The notes beneath the pieces were generated by a model, which saw only the letters and a program-made list of their open reading frames with translations, made no database searches and was not told the origin of the DNA. A stretch of 64,000 bases of DNA from Oscillospiraceae bacterium (GTDB lineage: Bacteria; Bacillota; Clostridia; Oscillospirales; Ruminococcaceae): the NCBI GenBank assembly GCA_017468365.1, contig JAFUIS010000010.1, positions 84,537 to 148,536 on the forward strand, written 5' to 3'. Positions 32,904-41,575 of the stretch are shown one piece after another; position 1 is the first letter of the stretch; each line of letters opens with the position of its first letter. Position numbers and translations under genes: made by a program.

Positions 32904-34322
32904 ATGAACAAAAGATATAAAGTAAGACATTACCGCTCCAGGATATATAATCCCATCAAGGGAAAAATAATAAAAGCCGTGGCGATAACCCTTGCCGCCG
33001 CAGCTCTTTTTGCCGTGGGCTGGTTTGCCTATGAACCTTTGATGGAAGCGGTAAACGAAAAAAACAAAGAGATTATCCAGAACGATCCGCCGCCGGAAAA
33101 ACCCCAGGAACCCGCTTATGAGCCGGAACCCGTGGAATTTCTTGAAAAAGAGACCCTTGCGGTGACCGTTCCGGAAGAAAATCTTTACAGCTCCATAAAT
33201 TTCTATACCTTCCTCAAATCCCTTGACGAAGACGTTACCGCCGTCGTCATCGATATGAAAACAAGGGAAGGCACCGTTACCTATGATTCAAAACAGGTGA
33301 GCGTAATAAATGCCGGCGCCGTTCATGAAGAGGCCATGGATATCGAAAAACGCATCAAAACCGCAAAAGACCTCGGTCTTGACGTTGTGGTGCGCATCTT
33401 CGCTTTCGAAGACAGCACCGCGCCTTATAATGCCGACGATATGGCTATCCGCTATGAATCCGAGGACGGAGTTCTTTGGCTGGATGACAGCGTTGACAAC
33501 GGCGGAAAACCCTGGCTCAACCCCTATTCCGATACCGCCCAGAAATACGTTCTCGATATCGTTTTCGATGCCATAGATTTCGGCGCGGACGCAATAATCC
33601 TTGACGGAATGCGCTTTCCGGAAAACGAAGGCATGGACTATGCCTATTTCGGAACTTCCGCCGAAAACGTTGCAAAAGGCGATATCCTTTCCCAGTTTGC
33701 CCAAAGGATATATTCTTCCGCGGTTCTCACCGATACGGATATAATCATCGCTTATGACGCTTTTGCTGCCGCCACCGAAAGTGATATTTACGGCGCAGAT
33801 CCTCTCAGTTTCATCGCCGACGGTTACGCACCCTATGTCGACCTTGAAAGATTTATCGGCGAAAACTTCGGCGACGGTCACCGCTTCAGAAATATGCCGG
33901 ACGATATAACCGAACTTTTCGATGCGGTCTATTCCTCCGTCGGAAACATAGCCGGACTTGAAATGATGCCGGTACTGAAATGCGAAGGATTTGAAAAATC
34001 CGATTTTTCGCCGCTTTACCAGTATCTTGACGGAAAAGGTGCCTGCGGAAAAGTTCTTGAATATAACGAAGCTTTCTTCACCGGAATTCCGGAAGAAGAA
34101 CCTCTTCCCGAAGAAGAACCTCCCGCACCGGTAACCCCTTCCGCACCGGTCGTTCCTCAAACTCCGACCCAGCCTCAGGCACCTGCCGAAGAACCTGAGG
34201 AAGAAACCCCTTCGGAAGAACCTGAAGAAGAAACTCCTTCCAAAGATACCGGCGAGGAATATGCCCCCGGCGTCAACGTAAAGGATTATACAAGCAACAA
34301 TCAGCCCGAAGATGAAGGTTAA
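32904..34322 (+). CDS. Membrane-anchored DUF4015 putative glycoside hydrolase
   Basis: 472 residues. An N-terminal membrane anchor (about residues 24-45) is followed by a Pro/Glu linker and a TIM-barrel domain of the DUF4015 family: AVVIDMKTREGTVTYDS, AKDLGLDVVVRIFAFED, WLNPYSDTAQKYVLDIVFDAI and DFGADAIILDGMRFPEN. The C-terminus is a Pro/Glu-rich tail with EEPEEETPS repeats, which suggests a wall-spanning position. The family is related to GH13/GH66-like barrels but no substrate is established. It begins 12 bases after rnfA and may belong to the same operon. Confidence 0.85.
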   Translation: MNKRYKVRHYRSRIYNPIKGKIIKAVAITLAAAALFAVGWFAYEPLMEAVNEKNKEIIQNDPPPEKPQEPAYEPEPVEFLEKETLAVTVPEENLYSSINFYTFLKSLDEDVTAVVIDMKTREGTVTYDSKQVSVINAGAVHEEAMDIEKRIKTAKDLGLDVVVRIFAFEDSTAPYNADDMAIRYESEDGVLWLDDSVDNGGKPWLNPYSDTAQKYVLDIVFDAIDFGADAIILDGMRFPENEGMDYAYFGTSAENVAKGDILSQFAQRIYSSAVLTDTDIIIAYDAFAAATESDIYGADPLSFIADGYAPYVDLERFIGENFGDGHRFRNMPDDITELFDAVYSSVGNIAGLEMMPVLKCEGFEKSDFSPLYQYLDGKGACGKVLEYNEAFFTGIPEEEPLPEEEPPAPVTPSAPVVPQTPTQPQAPAEEPEEETPSEEPEEETPSKDTGEEYAPGVNVKDYTSNNQPEDEG

Positions 34323-34361
34323 CAAAAAAGCCGACCCGCAAAAGCGGATCGGCTTTTTTTA
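34323..34361. terminator. Bidirectional terminator between the DUF4015 and Nudix genes
   Basis: AAAGCCGACCCGC and GCGGATCGGCTTT arms with A and T runs between convergent genes. Confidence 0.9.
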
Positions 34362-34889
34362 TTTCATAATTTCTTTTCCCCGAAGGATAAGTATCTGGGT
34401 CTTGGCGTCCGGGATCTTTCCTTCCGCAAGGCGGCTGTAAGCCTCTTCAAGGGGCATTTTTATGATATCGAGGAATTCATCTTCATCCGGATTCGGAGCG
34501 GACTGTGAAAGTTCTTCCGCCGCAAAAAGGTATATAACCTCGTCGCAGAAACCGGGAGAGGAATACATGGGTCCAAGCTCCGTCCATTTTTTTGCGGTGA
34601 GCCCGCATTCTTCAAAAAGCTCCCTTTTTGCACATTCAAGAGGAGTTTCGCCCGGGTCGATTTTTCCTGCGGGCGCTTCAAAAAGCGCTTTTCCCACGGG
34701 GTAGCGGAACTGCTCCACGAAAAATGCGTTGCCTTCGCCGTCAAGAGCAAGAACCGCAGCGGCACCCTGGTGTCTTACCACTTCTCTTACAGCTTTTTTG
34801 TTTTCAAGCGAAACTTCGTCCTTAAAAACCTTTATGATGTGTCCGTTATAAATTTCGGCGGAATTTATTCTTTCTTCTTTTACTACCAT
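34359..34889 (-). CDS. Nudix hydrolase of the ADP-ribose pyrophosphatase type
   Basis: 176 residues. The Nudix box is GKIDPGETPLECAKRELFEECGL (Gx5Ex7RExxEEx). The N-terminal strand pattern (NGHIIKVFKDEVSL) and the QFRYPVGKALFEAPAG segment place it with ADP-ribose pyrophosphatases (YqkG/NudF type), which clear free ADP-ribose. It has the SPGFCDE motif seen in that group. ATG follows GAGG. No partner gene is adjacent. Confidence 0.93.
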   Translation of the reverse strand: MVVKEERINSAEIYNGHIIKVFKDEVSLENKKAVREVVRHQGAAAVLALDGEGNAFFVEQFRYPVGKALFEAPAGKIDPGETPLECAKRELFEECGLTAKKWTELGPMYSSPGFCDEVIYLFAAEELSQSAPNPDEDEFLDIIKMPLEEAYSRLAEGKIPDAKTQILILRGKEIMK

Positions 34890-35005
34890 ATCAAAACCTC
34901 ACAGGCTTTTTTTTCTTATTTTATCACAAAAGCAAAAATAAATGAATATCCCGCCGAAAAAAACATTTTTGAGCACGGTGCTCAAAATATAAAAATACCC
35001 GTGCT

Positions 35006-35041
35006 CAAAAAAGCACCGCGCTATTGCGCGGTGCTTTTTTG
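35006..35041 (-). terminator. Terminator overlapping the end of the PAP2 gene
   Basis: AAGCACCGCGC and GCGCGGTGCTT arms with flanking T/A runs. The stem also encodes the last residues (STAQ) and the stop of the PAP2 protein. Confidence 0.85.
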
Positions 35042-35692
35042 TCTGTCCCTTTTTCCAAAAAAGAAAGGATAGGCGGCAAAACAGAGGATAAATGCCGCCA
35101 GAACGTCGATTATCGAATGCTGTTTAAGAAAAACGGTGGACATACATATAAGGATCGCCACTGTAAAGATAAGAAATTTTCTTTTCGGCGAATCCAGTCC
35201 CTTGGTCTTTGCCGCGGTAAATGCCGCCGCAAGCGATCCGATGACGTGGATGGAAGGACAGACGTTCGTGTTCGTGTCGAATTCATAGAACCCTTTAAGG
35301 AATTCGGTAAAAAGGTTCTGTCTTTCAAAAACTGCCGGTCTCAGTTCCTGACAGGTAGGGAAAACGAGGTAAACCAGAATGGAAAAGGAATAGGTGAAAA
35401 TAATGTATTTCATCAATTTCTTAAAGGATTCAACGTCATACAAAAGCGTATAAAGATGGATTCCGATAAGAAACACGAACCAGAAAAGGTAGGGAATAAG
35501 AAAAAACTCGCAAAAGGGGATATAATCATCTAAAAAGCAGTGAACGGAATAATAGTTTTCGACCTTATAAAATCTTTCCACAAAAAGAAAAGCCGCGCCG
35601 AAAAACGGCCAAAATAAAAGATATTTAAGGTGCGAAAATTCCGGGTCAGTCAGTTTTTTAAGGCGAAATCTTCGATAATCTCTTTCGGGCAA
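35021..35692 (-). CDS. PAP2-family membrane phosphatase
   Basis: 223 residues with five to six hydrophobic helices. Phosphatase motifs: the KxxxxxxRP-like region is weak (RPAVFERQN), while CPSIHV (PSxH) and FLKQHSIIDVLAAF (SRxxxxxHxxxD-like, with the catalytic His and Asp) are clear. PAP2 proteins remove phosphate from lipids such as phosphatidic acid or prenyl diphosphates. I chose TTG 35692, eight bases after GAGGAG; another TTG two codons earlier is too close. It overlaps the glycosyltransferase gene upstream by about 43 bases and likely works on the same lipid branch. Confidence 0.85.
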   Translation of the reverse strand: MPERDYRRFRLKKLTDPEFSHLKYLLFWPFFGAAFLFVERFYKVENYYSVHCFLDDYIPFCEFFLIPYLFWFVFLIGIHLYTLLYDVESFKKLMKYIIFTYSFSILVYLVFPTCQELRPAVFERQNLFTEFLKGFYEFDTNTNVCPSIHVIGSLAAAFTAAKTKGLDSPKRKFLIFTVAILICMSTVFLKQHSIIDVLAAFILCFAAYPFFFGKRDRQKSTAQ

Positions 35693-36813
35693 AAGCAATT
35701 CTCCTCACCTCCGAGAGTTTTGAAAATTTCGGCGGCGGCGTGTTTTTTGCGGCGTCTCAAAAGATTTGCGGAAAGAAGGCTCAGCCTTTCGGGGCTGTCA
35801 AGAAGAAAAAGACATTTTTCCGCAAGCTCCTTACAGGAATCTGCGGTTTCGCCGCCGCCCGCTTCAAGGAAAAATTCAAGGTTGTGTTTTTCGCAGCCGG
35901 AGACCGCATCGATGAAAACCATCGGAACGCCTTTTGAAAAAGCTTCGGTGGAAGAAAGACCGCCGGGCTTTGTAAGATAAAGGTCGGCGCTGTCCAGAAG
36001 GAGCGAAACATCGCTCACATAGCTCATTATGTGTATATTTTCAGTGGTTTTATACTTTTCGTATAGATTGTTAAAGAGCTTTTGATTGGTTCCGCAAACA
36101 ACGCTTATTTCCACGTCGCTTTCTGCGGTTTTTGAAAGGATGTCGGTTATCTCCTCAACTGGGCCGCAGCCCATACTTCCGCACATTATAACAAGGTGGC
36201 GGTGAGCGGGAGAAATCGAGAAAGAAAGTTTGGCCCGGTTTTTCGGTATGTTTTCATAAAACCTTTCGTTAACGGGGATTCCTACCGGGAAAATCTTTTC
36301 AAAAGGTATTCCTTTTGAGACGAATTCCTTTGTGACGGTTTCATCCGGAATAAAATAATAATCATAATCAAAAGCACAAACACCGGGACTGCAGGTATAG
36401 TCCGTTGCCACAAAGGCGGTTTTTACGTCCGAAAATTCTCCGTCGGAAAAAGCTTTTTTAAGCATGATTCCCGGAAAAACGTGGACGGATATGACCGTGT
36501 CGTATCTGCCGCTTTTTATAAGGTTTGAAAGTTCTTTCGCGCCTTTTTCAAAAATCACGGAAAGGGCGGATTCTTTTTCAAAAGCACCGGGACGCTTTTC
36601 GGCAACCTCATATCCCACCGAAAAGACCTTCGGAAACTTTCGGTACATGAGCGAATGTCCTTCGGACATCATCTTCGTAAAATTTTTCGAAACGAACGAA
36701 AGCGAATCGGCAATGTCGCAAACGTCACCGTTTTGTTCAAAACACTTCTGAATTGCTTTGGCGCAGGAATTATGACCGCCGCCGGTGTTGCAGCTGAGTA
36801 TCAGAACACGCAT
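35650..36813 (-). CDS. Processive diacylglycerol glucosyltransferase-like protein (UgtP/MGDG synthase family)
   Basis: 387 residues, a GT28-like enzyme. The N-terminal domain of MGDG synthases is clear (VLILSCNTGGGHNSCAKAIQKCFEQNG), followed by PGIMLKKAFSDG, VATDYTCSPG, and the nucleotide-sugar-binding domain with VIMCGSMGCGPVEEI and LTKPGGLSSTEAFSKGVPMVF. These enzymes transfer hexose from UDP-sugars to diacylglycerol, giving glycolipids and the anchor of lipoteichoic acid. ATG 36813 follows GGAGGGCG. The PAP2 phosphatase and a CrtO-like acyltransferase flank it on the same strand, pointing to a small glycolipid cluster. Confidence 0.9.
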   Translation of the reverse strand: MRVLILSCNTGGGHNSCAKAIQKCFEQNGDVCDIADSLSFVSKNFTKMMSEGHSLMYRKFPKVFSVGYEVAEKRPGAFEKESALSVIFEKGAKELSNLIKSGRYDTVISVHVFPGIMLKKAFSDGEFSDVKTAFVATDYTCSPGVCAFDYDYYFIPDETVTKEFVSKGIPFEKIFPVGIPVNERFYENIPKNRAKLSFSISPAHRHLVIMCGSMGCGPVEEITDILSKTAESDVEISVVCGTNQKLFNNLYEKYKTTENIHIMSYVSDVSLLLDSADLYLTKPGGLSSTEAFSKGVPMVFIDAVSGCEKHNLEFFLEAGGGETADSCKELAEKCLFLLDSPERLSLLSANLLRRRKKHAAAEIFKTLGGEENCFCPKEIIEDFALKN

Positions 36814-36838
36814 CTGACGCCCTCCTTTTCTCAAAAAA

Positions 36839-37309
36839 TCATTTTGCCGCAGGGCATTTTCTTTTATAGACGGAAACAAGCCTCGGACGGTTGTAACGCT
36901 GAATAACAATAAAAACAAAGTTTATGAAAACGCTCAGAAAAAAGCAGATAACGCCGCCGGCACCCGGCCAGATAAAAAAATATCCAGCGCCGAAAACAAT
37001 AAGCCAAAAATGCACCGCCTCGGCAACGCAGGTTTCTTTTATCATTATGAGAAGGCTTTCTTCGTCCGGGGTTCCAAAAAGTTTTTTCGGCGGCATGATA
37101 TTTTTAAAAATGCGGCTCATATCGGGAACGTGGCTTTGCCACTTAGCAATGCCGATTTTTCTATAGATCTTACCGTTTTTCTCAAAGTCGAAAGGCAAAA
37201 ACGGAAGCCTGTCAAAATGAAAGATCTTTTTTGGAACGAGTCTTCCTACAAAAAACGAGAGGAATCCGAGCAGTAAAAAATAGACTGAACTTCGGATAAA
37301 ATATTTCAT
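36839..37309 (-). CDS. CrtO-like (glycosyl-diaponeurosporenoate acyltransferase-like) membrane protein
   Basis: 156 residues, four hydrophobic segments. It matches the small acyltransferase family of Staphylococcus CrtO. The N-terminal part has the FEKNGKIYRKIGIAKWQSHVPDM pattern, EESLLIMIKETCVAEAVHFW carries the conserved Glu/His stretch, and the C-terminus has IQRYNRPRL, a hallmark. CrtO esterifies a sugar in staphyloxanthin, but no carotenoid genes are seen here, so an acyl-glycolipid role next to the UgtP-like gene is more likely. ATG 37309 follows AAAGAG; a Met six codons upstream region is possible too. Confidence 0.78.
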   Translation of the reverse strand: MKYFIRSSVYFLLLGFLSFFVGRLVPKKIFHFDRLPFLPFDFEKNGKIYRKIGIAKWQSHVPDMSRIFKNIMPPKKLFGTPDEESLLIMIKETCVAEAVHFWLIVFGAGYFFIWPGAGGVICFFLSVFINFVFIVIQRYNRPRLVSVYKRKCPAAK

Positions 37310-37402
37310 ACCATCACTCTTTATTATCATTTGTTCCATAGTAATAATAGCTCGAAATTTGTAACATAATTTAAACTGGATATCAATTTTTGTTGACCAA
37401 AC

Positions 37403-37434
37403 AAAAAAACGGGCGGAAGATCCGCCCGTTTTAT
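37403..37434 (-). terminator. Hairpin terminator between tRNA-Arg and the CrtO-like gene
   Basis: AACGGGCGGA and TCCGCCCGTT arms with an AGA-type loop and a T/A run. Confidence 0.8.
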
Positions 37435-37483
37435 TGCCGTCGTCCCATACGGTGGTTCGAGTCCCCGGTTTTCGTATAAACAA

Positions 37484-37514
37484 AAAACGACAGACAAAAA
37501 GTCTGTCGTTTTTT
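37484..37514 (-). terminator. tRNA-Arg terminator
   Basis: AACGACAGAC and GTCTGTCGTT arms, directly behind the tRNA, same form as the terminator behind tRNA-Ser(GCU). Confidence 0.85.
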
Positions 37515-37516
37515 CT

Positions 37517-37593
37517 TGGTGCGCTGCAAGGGACTCGAACCCCTGGCCTACTGATTCGTAGTCAGTCACTCTATCCAACTGAGCTAGCAACGC
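37517..37593 (-). tRNA. tRNA-Arg(ACG)
   Basis: Complete tRNA: acceptor GCGTTGC pairing with GCAGCGC (with one G-U type pair), D-arm GCTCAGTTGGATAGAGT, anticodon loop CTACGAA giving ACG, T-loop TTCGAGT, encoded CCA. The A34 of this tRNA is the target of TadA encoded at 26404-26877. Confidence 0.95.
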
Positions 37594-37673
37594 AAACCGC
37601 GGTTTTTTTACCGCGTTTGATATAATAACATAATTTATTGAAGTTGTCAACCTTAATTTTGAAAAAAGTTTTT

Positions 37674-38945
37674 TTAGAAGAGGTTTCTGCGGAATTTGTT
37701 CCAGCGGCGGCGGGAAAAAACAACCGTCACAGCCGCAACAGCAGAAAGAACAAGCCAGACTGTCATAACGATTCCCCAGCCGGCAGTATCAACAAGAACG
37801 CCCGTGACCCAGCTCATTATTGCGGTGCTTAAATTGGCTATGGCGTTAAGCGTACCGGTGATCATGGAAACCTTGCCCACGTTGTGAAAATACATCGGTA
37901 TTGTGCCGACGATGAACATATTTTGTCCAAGGCTGCAGGCATAGGTCACCGCAAGGGCAACAATTGAAACGACGATGGAAAATCTTCCGAAAAGCGCAAG
38001 CAAAGAAAGTGCCGCAGAGGAAATGATAAACAGAATGAAAAGGGAAGAAAGTTCGTCCCTTGTTTTCACCATGATGCGGTTTGCAAGATAAGGTCCGAAA
38101 AGTCCGAAAACCGGAAGAAGCGTTCCCGTAAGGATAGAAACGACGGAATTCATCTCGAACATATCGCTGATAAAGGTAGGCACCCAGGTGGACATGCAGT
38201 CCTTGAGGATTCCCTGAACGCCGGAAGCCACCGCAAGGGTCATAAGACCGGAAACCATAAGAAGCTTTATAAAGTTGCTCGGGATTTCATCGTGGGGAAC
38301 GGCTTCGCCATCGTCGCTCACGAAAACGGGTCTTTCTTCGATGACGCCGTTTTTATCTGTGTTCTTTTCTATTCTGGTGGTAACGATTATCCAGACCACC
38401 GCTGCCAGCATCGTGCAGATGCTTCCGCTGATGAACGAAGCTCTCCAACCACTCATACTGATAAGAAGCGCGGAAAGAATATATGCAAAAAGAGTTCCGC
38501 CCGCCATGGTGGTGGCAAGAGCGGTGCAGGCTTTCTGGCGCCTTTCGGTAAGAACTCTGTCAGAAACTATTCTGCAAATGGGTGCCCACAAAAGCGCCTG
38601 AGAAAGGCCGTTCATGCTCCAAAGGGCGACCATAAGGATAAATGGCGGCTCGAAGCTTATGGCAAGGTTTATAAGCGAAGAGCAGGCAAGTCCCGTAAAA
38701 ACAAGATAGCGCGGCGGAACTTTGTCACCAAGCCAGCCGCTCAAAAACTGGCCCAGACCGTAACAAATAAAAAAGCCGGTGGTAACGGCACCGGCTTCGG
38801 ATTTGAGAAGTATTCCCGAATTTGTCATTTCCGCCATGGAAGCGGAAAAGTTCAGCCTGCCGATATATGAAAAACTGTATGCTATCCAGCAAACAGCAAC
38901 AAAAAGTGCGGTTATGTTGCCGCTTGCGATTTTTTTCTTTACCAT
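37674..38945 (-). CDS. MFS transporter of the GlpT/UhpT (organophosphate:phosphate antiporter) type
   Basis: 423 residues with 12 hydrophobic helices. The first helices carry AYSFSYIGRLNFSASMAEM, matching the YxxRxNxS motif of the organophosphate antiporter family; the loop between helices 2 and 3 reads SGWLGDKVPPR. Members exchange sugar phosphates or glycerol phosphate for phosphate. The exact substrate is uncertain. ATG 38945 follows AAAGGCGGTG. It stands alone. Confidence 0.85.
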   Translation of the reverse strand: MVKKKIASGNITALFVAVCWIAYSFSYIGRLNFSASMAEMTNSGILLKSEAGAVTTGFFICYGLGQFLSGWLGDKVPPRYLVFTGLACSSLINLAISFEPPFILMVALWSMNGLSQALLWAPICRIVSDRVLTERRQKACTALATTMAGGTLFAYILSALLISMSGWRASFISGSICTMLAAVVWIIVTTRIEKNTDKNGVIEERPVFVSDDGEAVPHDEIPSNFIKLLMVSGLMTLAVASGVQGILKDCMSTWVPTFISDMFEMNSVVSILTGTLLPVFGLFGPYLANRIMVKTRDELSSLFILFIISSAALSLLALFGRFSIVVSIVALAVTYACSLGQNMFIVGTIPMYFHNVGKVSMITGTLNAIANLSTAIMSWVTGVLVDTAGWGIVMTVWLVLSAVAAVTVVFSRRRWNKFRRNLF

Positions 38946-39104
38946 AAGGGCAACACCGCCTTTCATAATATCAACAGTTTTATTAAATAATTATATCATT
39001 AAACTTTATTCAATACAATATCGCGAAGTTCATAAAATAAAAGCGCGTTTTTTGTAAGCGAAGCATTATAAAAAATTTTTTTGAAAATAATTACCGAAAA
39101 TATA

Positions 39105-39133
39105 TTGACAAATATATGCAAAAATGCTAATAT
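39105..39133 (+). promoter_or_regulatory. Promoter of the feo operon
   Basis: TTGACA (39105-39110), 17 bases, TAATAT (39128-39133). The first operator palindrome starts nine bases downstream, over the likely transcription start. Confidence 0.88.
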
Positions 39134-39141
39134 GATATCTG

Positions 39142-39157
39142 GTTAGGGAGGCCTAAC
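39142..39157. promoter_or_regulatory. DtxR/IdeR-like operator 1
   Basis: GTTAGG-GAGG-CCTAAC, a perfect 6-4-6 palindrome similar to DtxR-family boxes (TTAGG...CCTAA), over the feo transcription start. It suggests Fe2+-dependent repression. Confidence 0.75.
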
Positions 39158-39174
39158 TTTTATTTAAGTTTTTA

Positions 39175-39192
39175 AGTTAGTCAGGACTAACT
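39175..39192. promoter_or_regulatory. DtxR/IdeR-like operator 2
   Basis: AGTTAGTC-AG-GACTAACT, a perfect 18-base palindrome, 32 bases before the feoA start. Confidence 0.75.
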
Positions 39193-39223
39193 CCCTTATT
39201 ATTCAGTAAGCAAGGTGATACAC

Positions 39224-39439
39224 GTGAATCTAATGTCTGCAGAAGAGGGCAAAGAATATATCATCAAATCCATCGAAACCGACGATGAAGAACTTGATGC
39301 TTTTCTTTTCTCTCTCGGATGTTACAGCGGCGAACCTATAACGGTCGTTTCCCGTCTTAAAAAAATGTGTACCGTTTCAATCAAAGACGGAAGATACAGC
39401 ATCGATAACCAGCTGGCAGAAGCGATCACGGTGGAATGA
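39224..39439 (+). CDS. feoA: Ferrous iron transport protein FeoA
   Basis: 71 residues, the normal FeoA size, an SH3-like fold (EEGKEYIIKSIETDDEELDAFLFSLGCYSGEPITVVSRLKK, ending QLAEAITVE). FeoA supports FeoB, probably by touching its cytoplasmic domain. GTG 39224 is six bases after AAGGTG; the other two candidate starts at 39215 and 39233 are placed worse. The two operators ahead and a third behind it point to iron control. Confidence 0.92.
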   Translation: MNLMSAEEGKEYIIKSIETDDEELDAFLFSLGCYSGEPITVVSRLKKMCTVSIKDGRYSIDNQLAEAITVE

Positions 39440-39484
39440 CCCCACCCACTTGTTCGGAAAGCAAACGCCGCTTTCCGAATAACA

Positions 39485-39500
39485 GTTAGTGTATCCTAAC
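39485..39500. promoter_or_regulatory. DtxR/IdeR-like operator 3, between feoA and feoB
   Basis: GTTAG-TGTATC-CTAAC has the same 16-base layout as operator 1 but only five-base arms. It sits in the 108-base gap before feoB. Confidence 0.55.
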
Positions 39501-39547
39501 CCAAAACGGTTTTTAATTTACTTTTTACATAAAGGAGCATCACGTTA

Positions 39548-41551
39548 ATGAGAATTGCGCTTGCGGGCAACCCAAACAGCGGAAAAACCACAATGTATAA
39601 CGCCATAACCGGACGAAACGAAAAAGTCGGCAACTGGGCCGGCGTTACCGTCGAGAAAAAAGAACACCCCATAAAGAAAGCCTTTTATGACGGAGCGGAA
39701 GAACTTATTGCCGTCGACCTTCCCGGCGCATATTCCATGTCCCCCTTCACTTCCGAAGAGAGCATAACAAGTTCCTATGTAAAAAACGAAAACCCCGACG
39801 TTATTATCAACATCGTTGACGCCACCAACCTTTCCAGAAGCCTTTTCTTCACCACCCAGCTTCTTGAACTCGGTGTTCCGGTGGTCGTTGCGCTCAACAA
39901 AGCAGACATCAACGAAAAGAAAGAGACCGTCATCGATTCCAAACTTCTTTCCGAAAAACTCGGCTGCCCGGTCGTAAATACCGTTTCCACAGAAGCCGAA
40001 GGCCTTAAAGAAGTTGTAAAAACCGCAGTGGAACAAGTTGGAAAAGACCAGAAAGCACCTTATGAAGAGGGCGACGTTGACCTTACCGATAAAGAAGCCG
40101 TCGTTGCCGCGGACAGAAAACGTTTCGAGTTCGTAAACGGCATCGTAAAAGCCGTCGAATCCAGAAAAGTTCTTACCAGCCAGAGAAACACCGGCGATAA
40201 GATTGACGCCGTTCTCACCAATAAATGGCTCGGAATCCCGATCTTTGCGGTGGTAATGACCCTCGTATTCCTTATCTCTCAGCACGAAAACGGAATCGGC
40301 GTAATGATCGCCGATCTTCTTGTTGGCTGGATCGAAACCTTCCAGGGCTGGGCAGGTGAGATGCTTTCCGGCGCAAGCCCCATTCTTACCGCACTTCTCG
40401 TTGATGGCATTATCGGAGGCGTAGGCGCCGTTGTCGGATTCCTTCCCCTCGTAATGGTAATGTATTTCCTTATCGCCCTTCTTGAAGATTGCGGATATAT
40501 GGCAAGAGCCGCCGTTGTTCTTGACCCGATCTTCAAAAAAGTCGGTCTTTCCGGAAAATCCGTCATTCCCTTCGTAATCACCATCGGCTGTGCCGTTCCC
40601 GGCGTCATGGCAAGCCGTACCATTCGTAACGAGCGCGAACGACGCGCCACCGCAATGCTTGCACCTTTCATGCCCTGCGGTGCAAAAATTCCGGTAATTT
40701 CCCTTTTTGCCGGCGCGTTCTTTGAAAACGCGGGTTGGGTAAGCGCCCTTATGTATTTTGCGGGAATCGTACTCATCTTCCTTGGCGCTCTTCTCATTAA
40801 CGCCATCACCGGCTATAAAGCAAAAAAATCCTTCTTCATCATCGAGCTTCCGGAATATAAAATTCCAAGTCTCGGAAGAGCTTTCAAATCCATGTGCAGC
40901 CGCGGCTGGTCCTATATCGTAAAAGCCGCGACCATAATTCTTCTTTGCAACACTGCCGTTCAGATAATGCAGACCTTCGACTGGTCCTTCGGCGTTGCCG
41001 AAAGCGCGGATTCTTCTATCCTCGCTTCCATCGCAGGCCCCTTCGCATATCTTCTTGTTCCCATTGTCGGCGTTCTTTCCTGGGAATTCGCCGCAGCGGC
41101 TATCACCGGCTTTATCGCAAAAGAAAACGTTGTCGGCACCCTTGCCGTCTGCTTTGTCGGACTTGACCACCTTATCAATACCGAAGAGCTTGAAATGATG
41201 GAAGGCGCAGGCGCAGAGATTGCCGGAGTTATGGCTATCACCAAAGCCGCCGCTCTTGCATACCTTATGTTCAACCTTTATACCCCGCCTTGCTTTGCGA
41301 CTATCGGTGCAATGAATGCCGAAATGAAGAGCGCAAAATGGCTTTGGGGCGGAATCGCTCTTCAGCTCGGCGTAGGCTATACCGTTGCGTTCCTTGTATA
41401 TCAGATCGGAACTCTTATTACCGAAGGCACCTTCGGAACCGGCTTTGTTCCCGGACTCATCGCAGTTATCGCAATGGTCGTAATCGTCGTATGGCTTTGC
41501 CTCACCGCTGAAAAACGCGTTGCAAAAGAAAAAGCCCTTAAAAAATCCTGA
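39548..41551 (+). CDS. feoB: Ferrous iron transporter FeoB
   Basis: 667 residues. An N-terminal GTPase has the P-loop GNPNSGKTT, switch II DLPGAYSM, and NKAD for guanine recognition. A helical GDI-type linker leads to about nine to eleven membrane helices, including the two FeoB Gate regions (CGYMARAAVVLD, PFMPCGAKIPV) and GFIAKENVVGT. FeoB brings Fe2+ into the cytoplasm in anaerobes. ATG follows AAGGAG. It lies between feoA and a small Cys-rich membrane protein in one operon. Confidence 0.97.
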   Translation: MRIALAGNPNSGKTTMYNAITGRNEKVGNWAGVTVEKKEHPIKKAFYDGAEELIAVDLPGAYSMSPFTSEESITSSYVKNENPDVIINIVDATNLSRSLFFTTQLLELGVPVVVALNKADINEKKETVIDSKLLSEKLGCPVVNTVSTEAEGLKEVVKTAVEQVGKDQKAPYEEGDVDLTDKEAVVAADRKRFEFVNGIVKAVESRKVLTSQRNTGDKIDAVLTNKWLGIPIFAVVMTLVFLISQHENGIGVMIADLLVGWIETFQGWAGEMLSGASPILTALLVDGIIGGVGAVVGFLPLVMVMYFLIALLEDCGYMARAAVVLDPIFKKVGLSGKSVIPFVITIGCAVPGVMASRTIRNERERRATAMLAPFMPCGAKIPVISLFAGAFFENAGWVSALMYFAGIVLIFLGALLINAITGYKAKKSFFIIELPEYKIPSLGRAFKSMCSRGWSYIVKAATIILLCNTAVQIMQTFDWSFGVAESADSSILASIAGPFAYLLVPIVGVLSWEFAAAAITGFIAKENVVGTLAVCFVGLDHLINTEELEMMEGAGAEIAGVMAITKAAALAYLMFNLYTPPCFATIGAMNAEMKSAKWLWGGIALQLGVGYTVAFLVYQIGTLITEGTFGTGFVPGLIAVIAMVVIVVWLCLTAEKRVAKEKALKKS

Positions 41552-41575
41552 AATTAAAAGAAAGGAACAGTCTTT

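Noticed and set aside
37449-37475. A possible tRNA remnant (GGTTCGAGTCCCCGG) on the plus strand near tRNA-Arg.
   Set aside because: Only a T-arm-like string is present; D- and anticodon arms are missing. It is kept only as part of the trailer similarity noted above.
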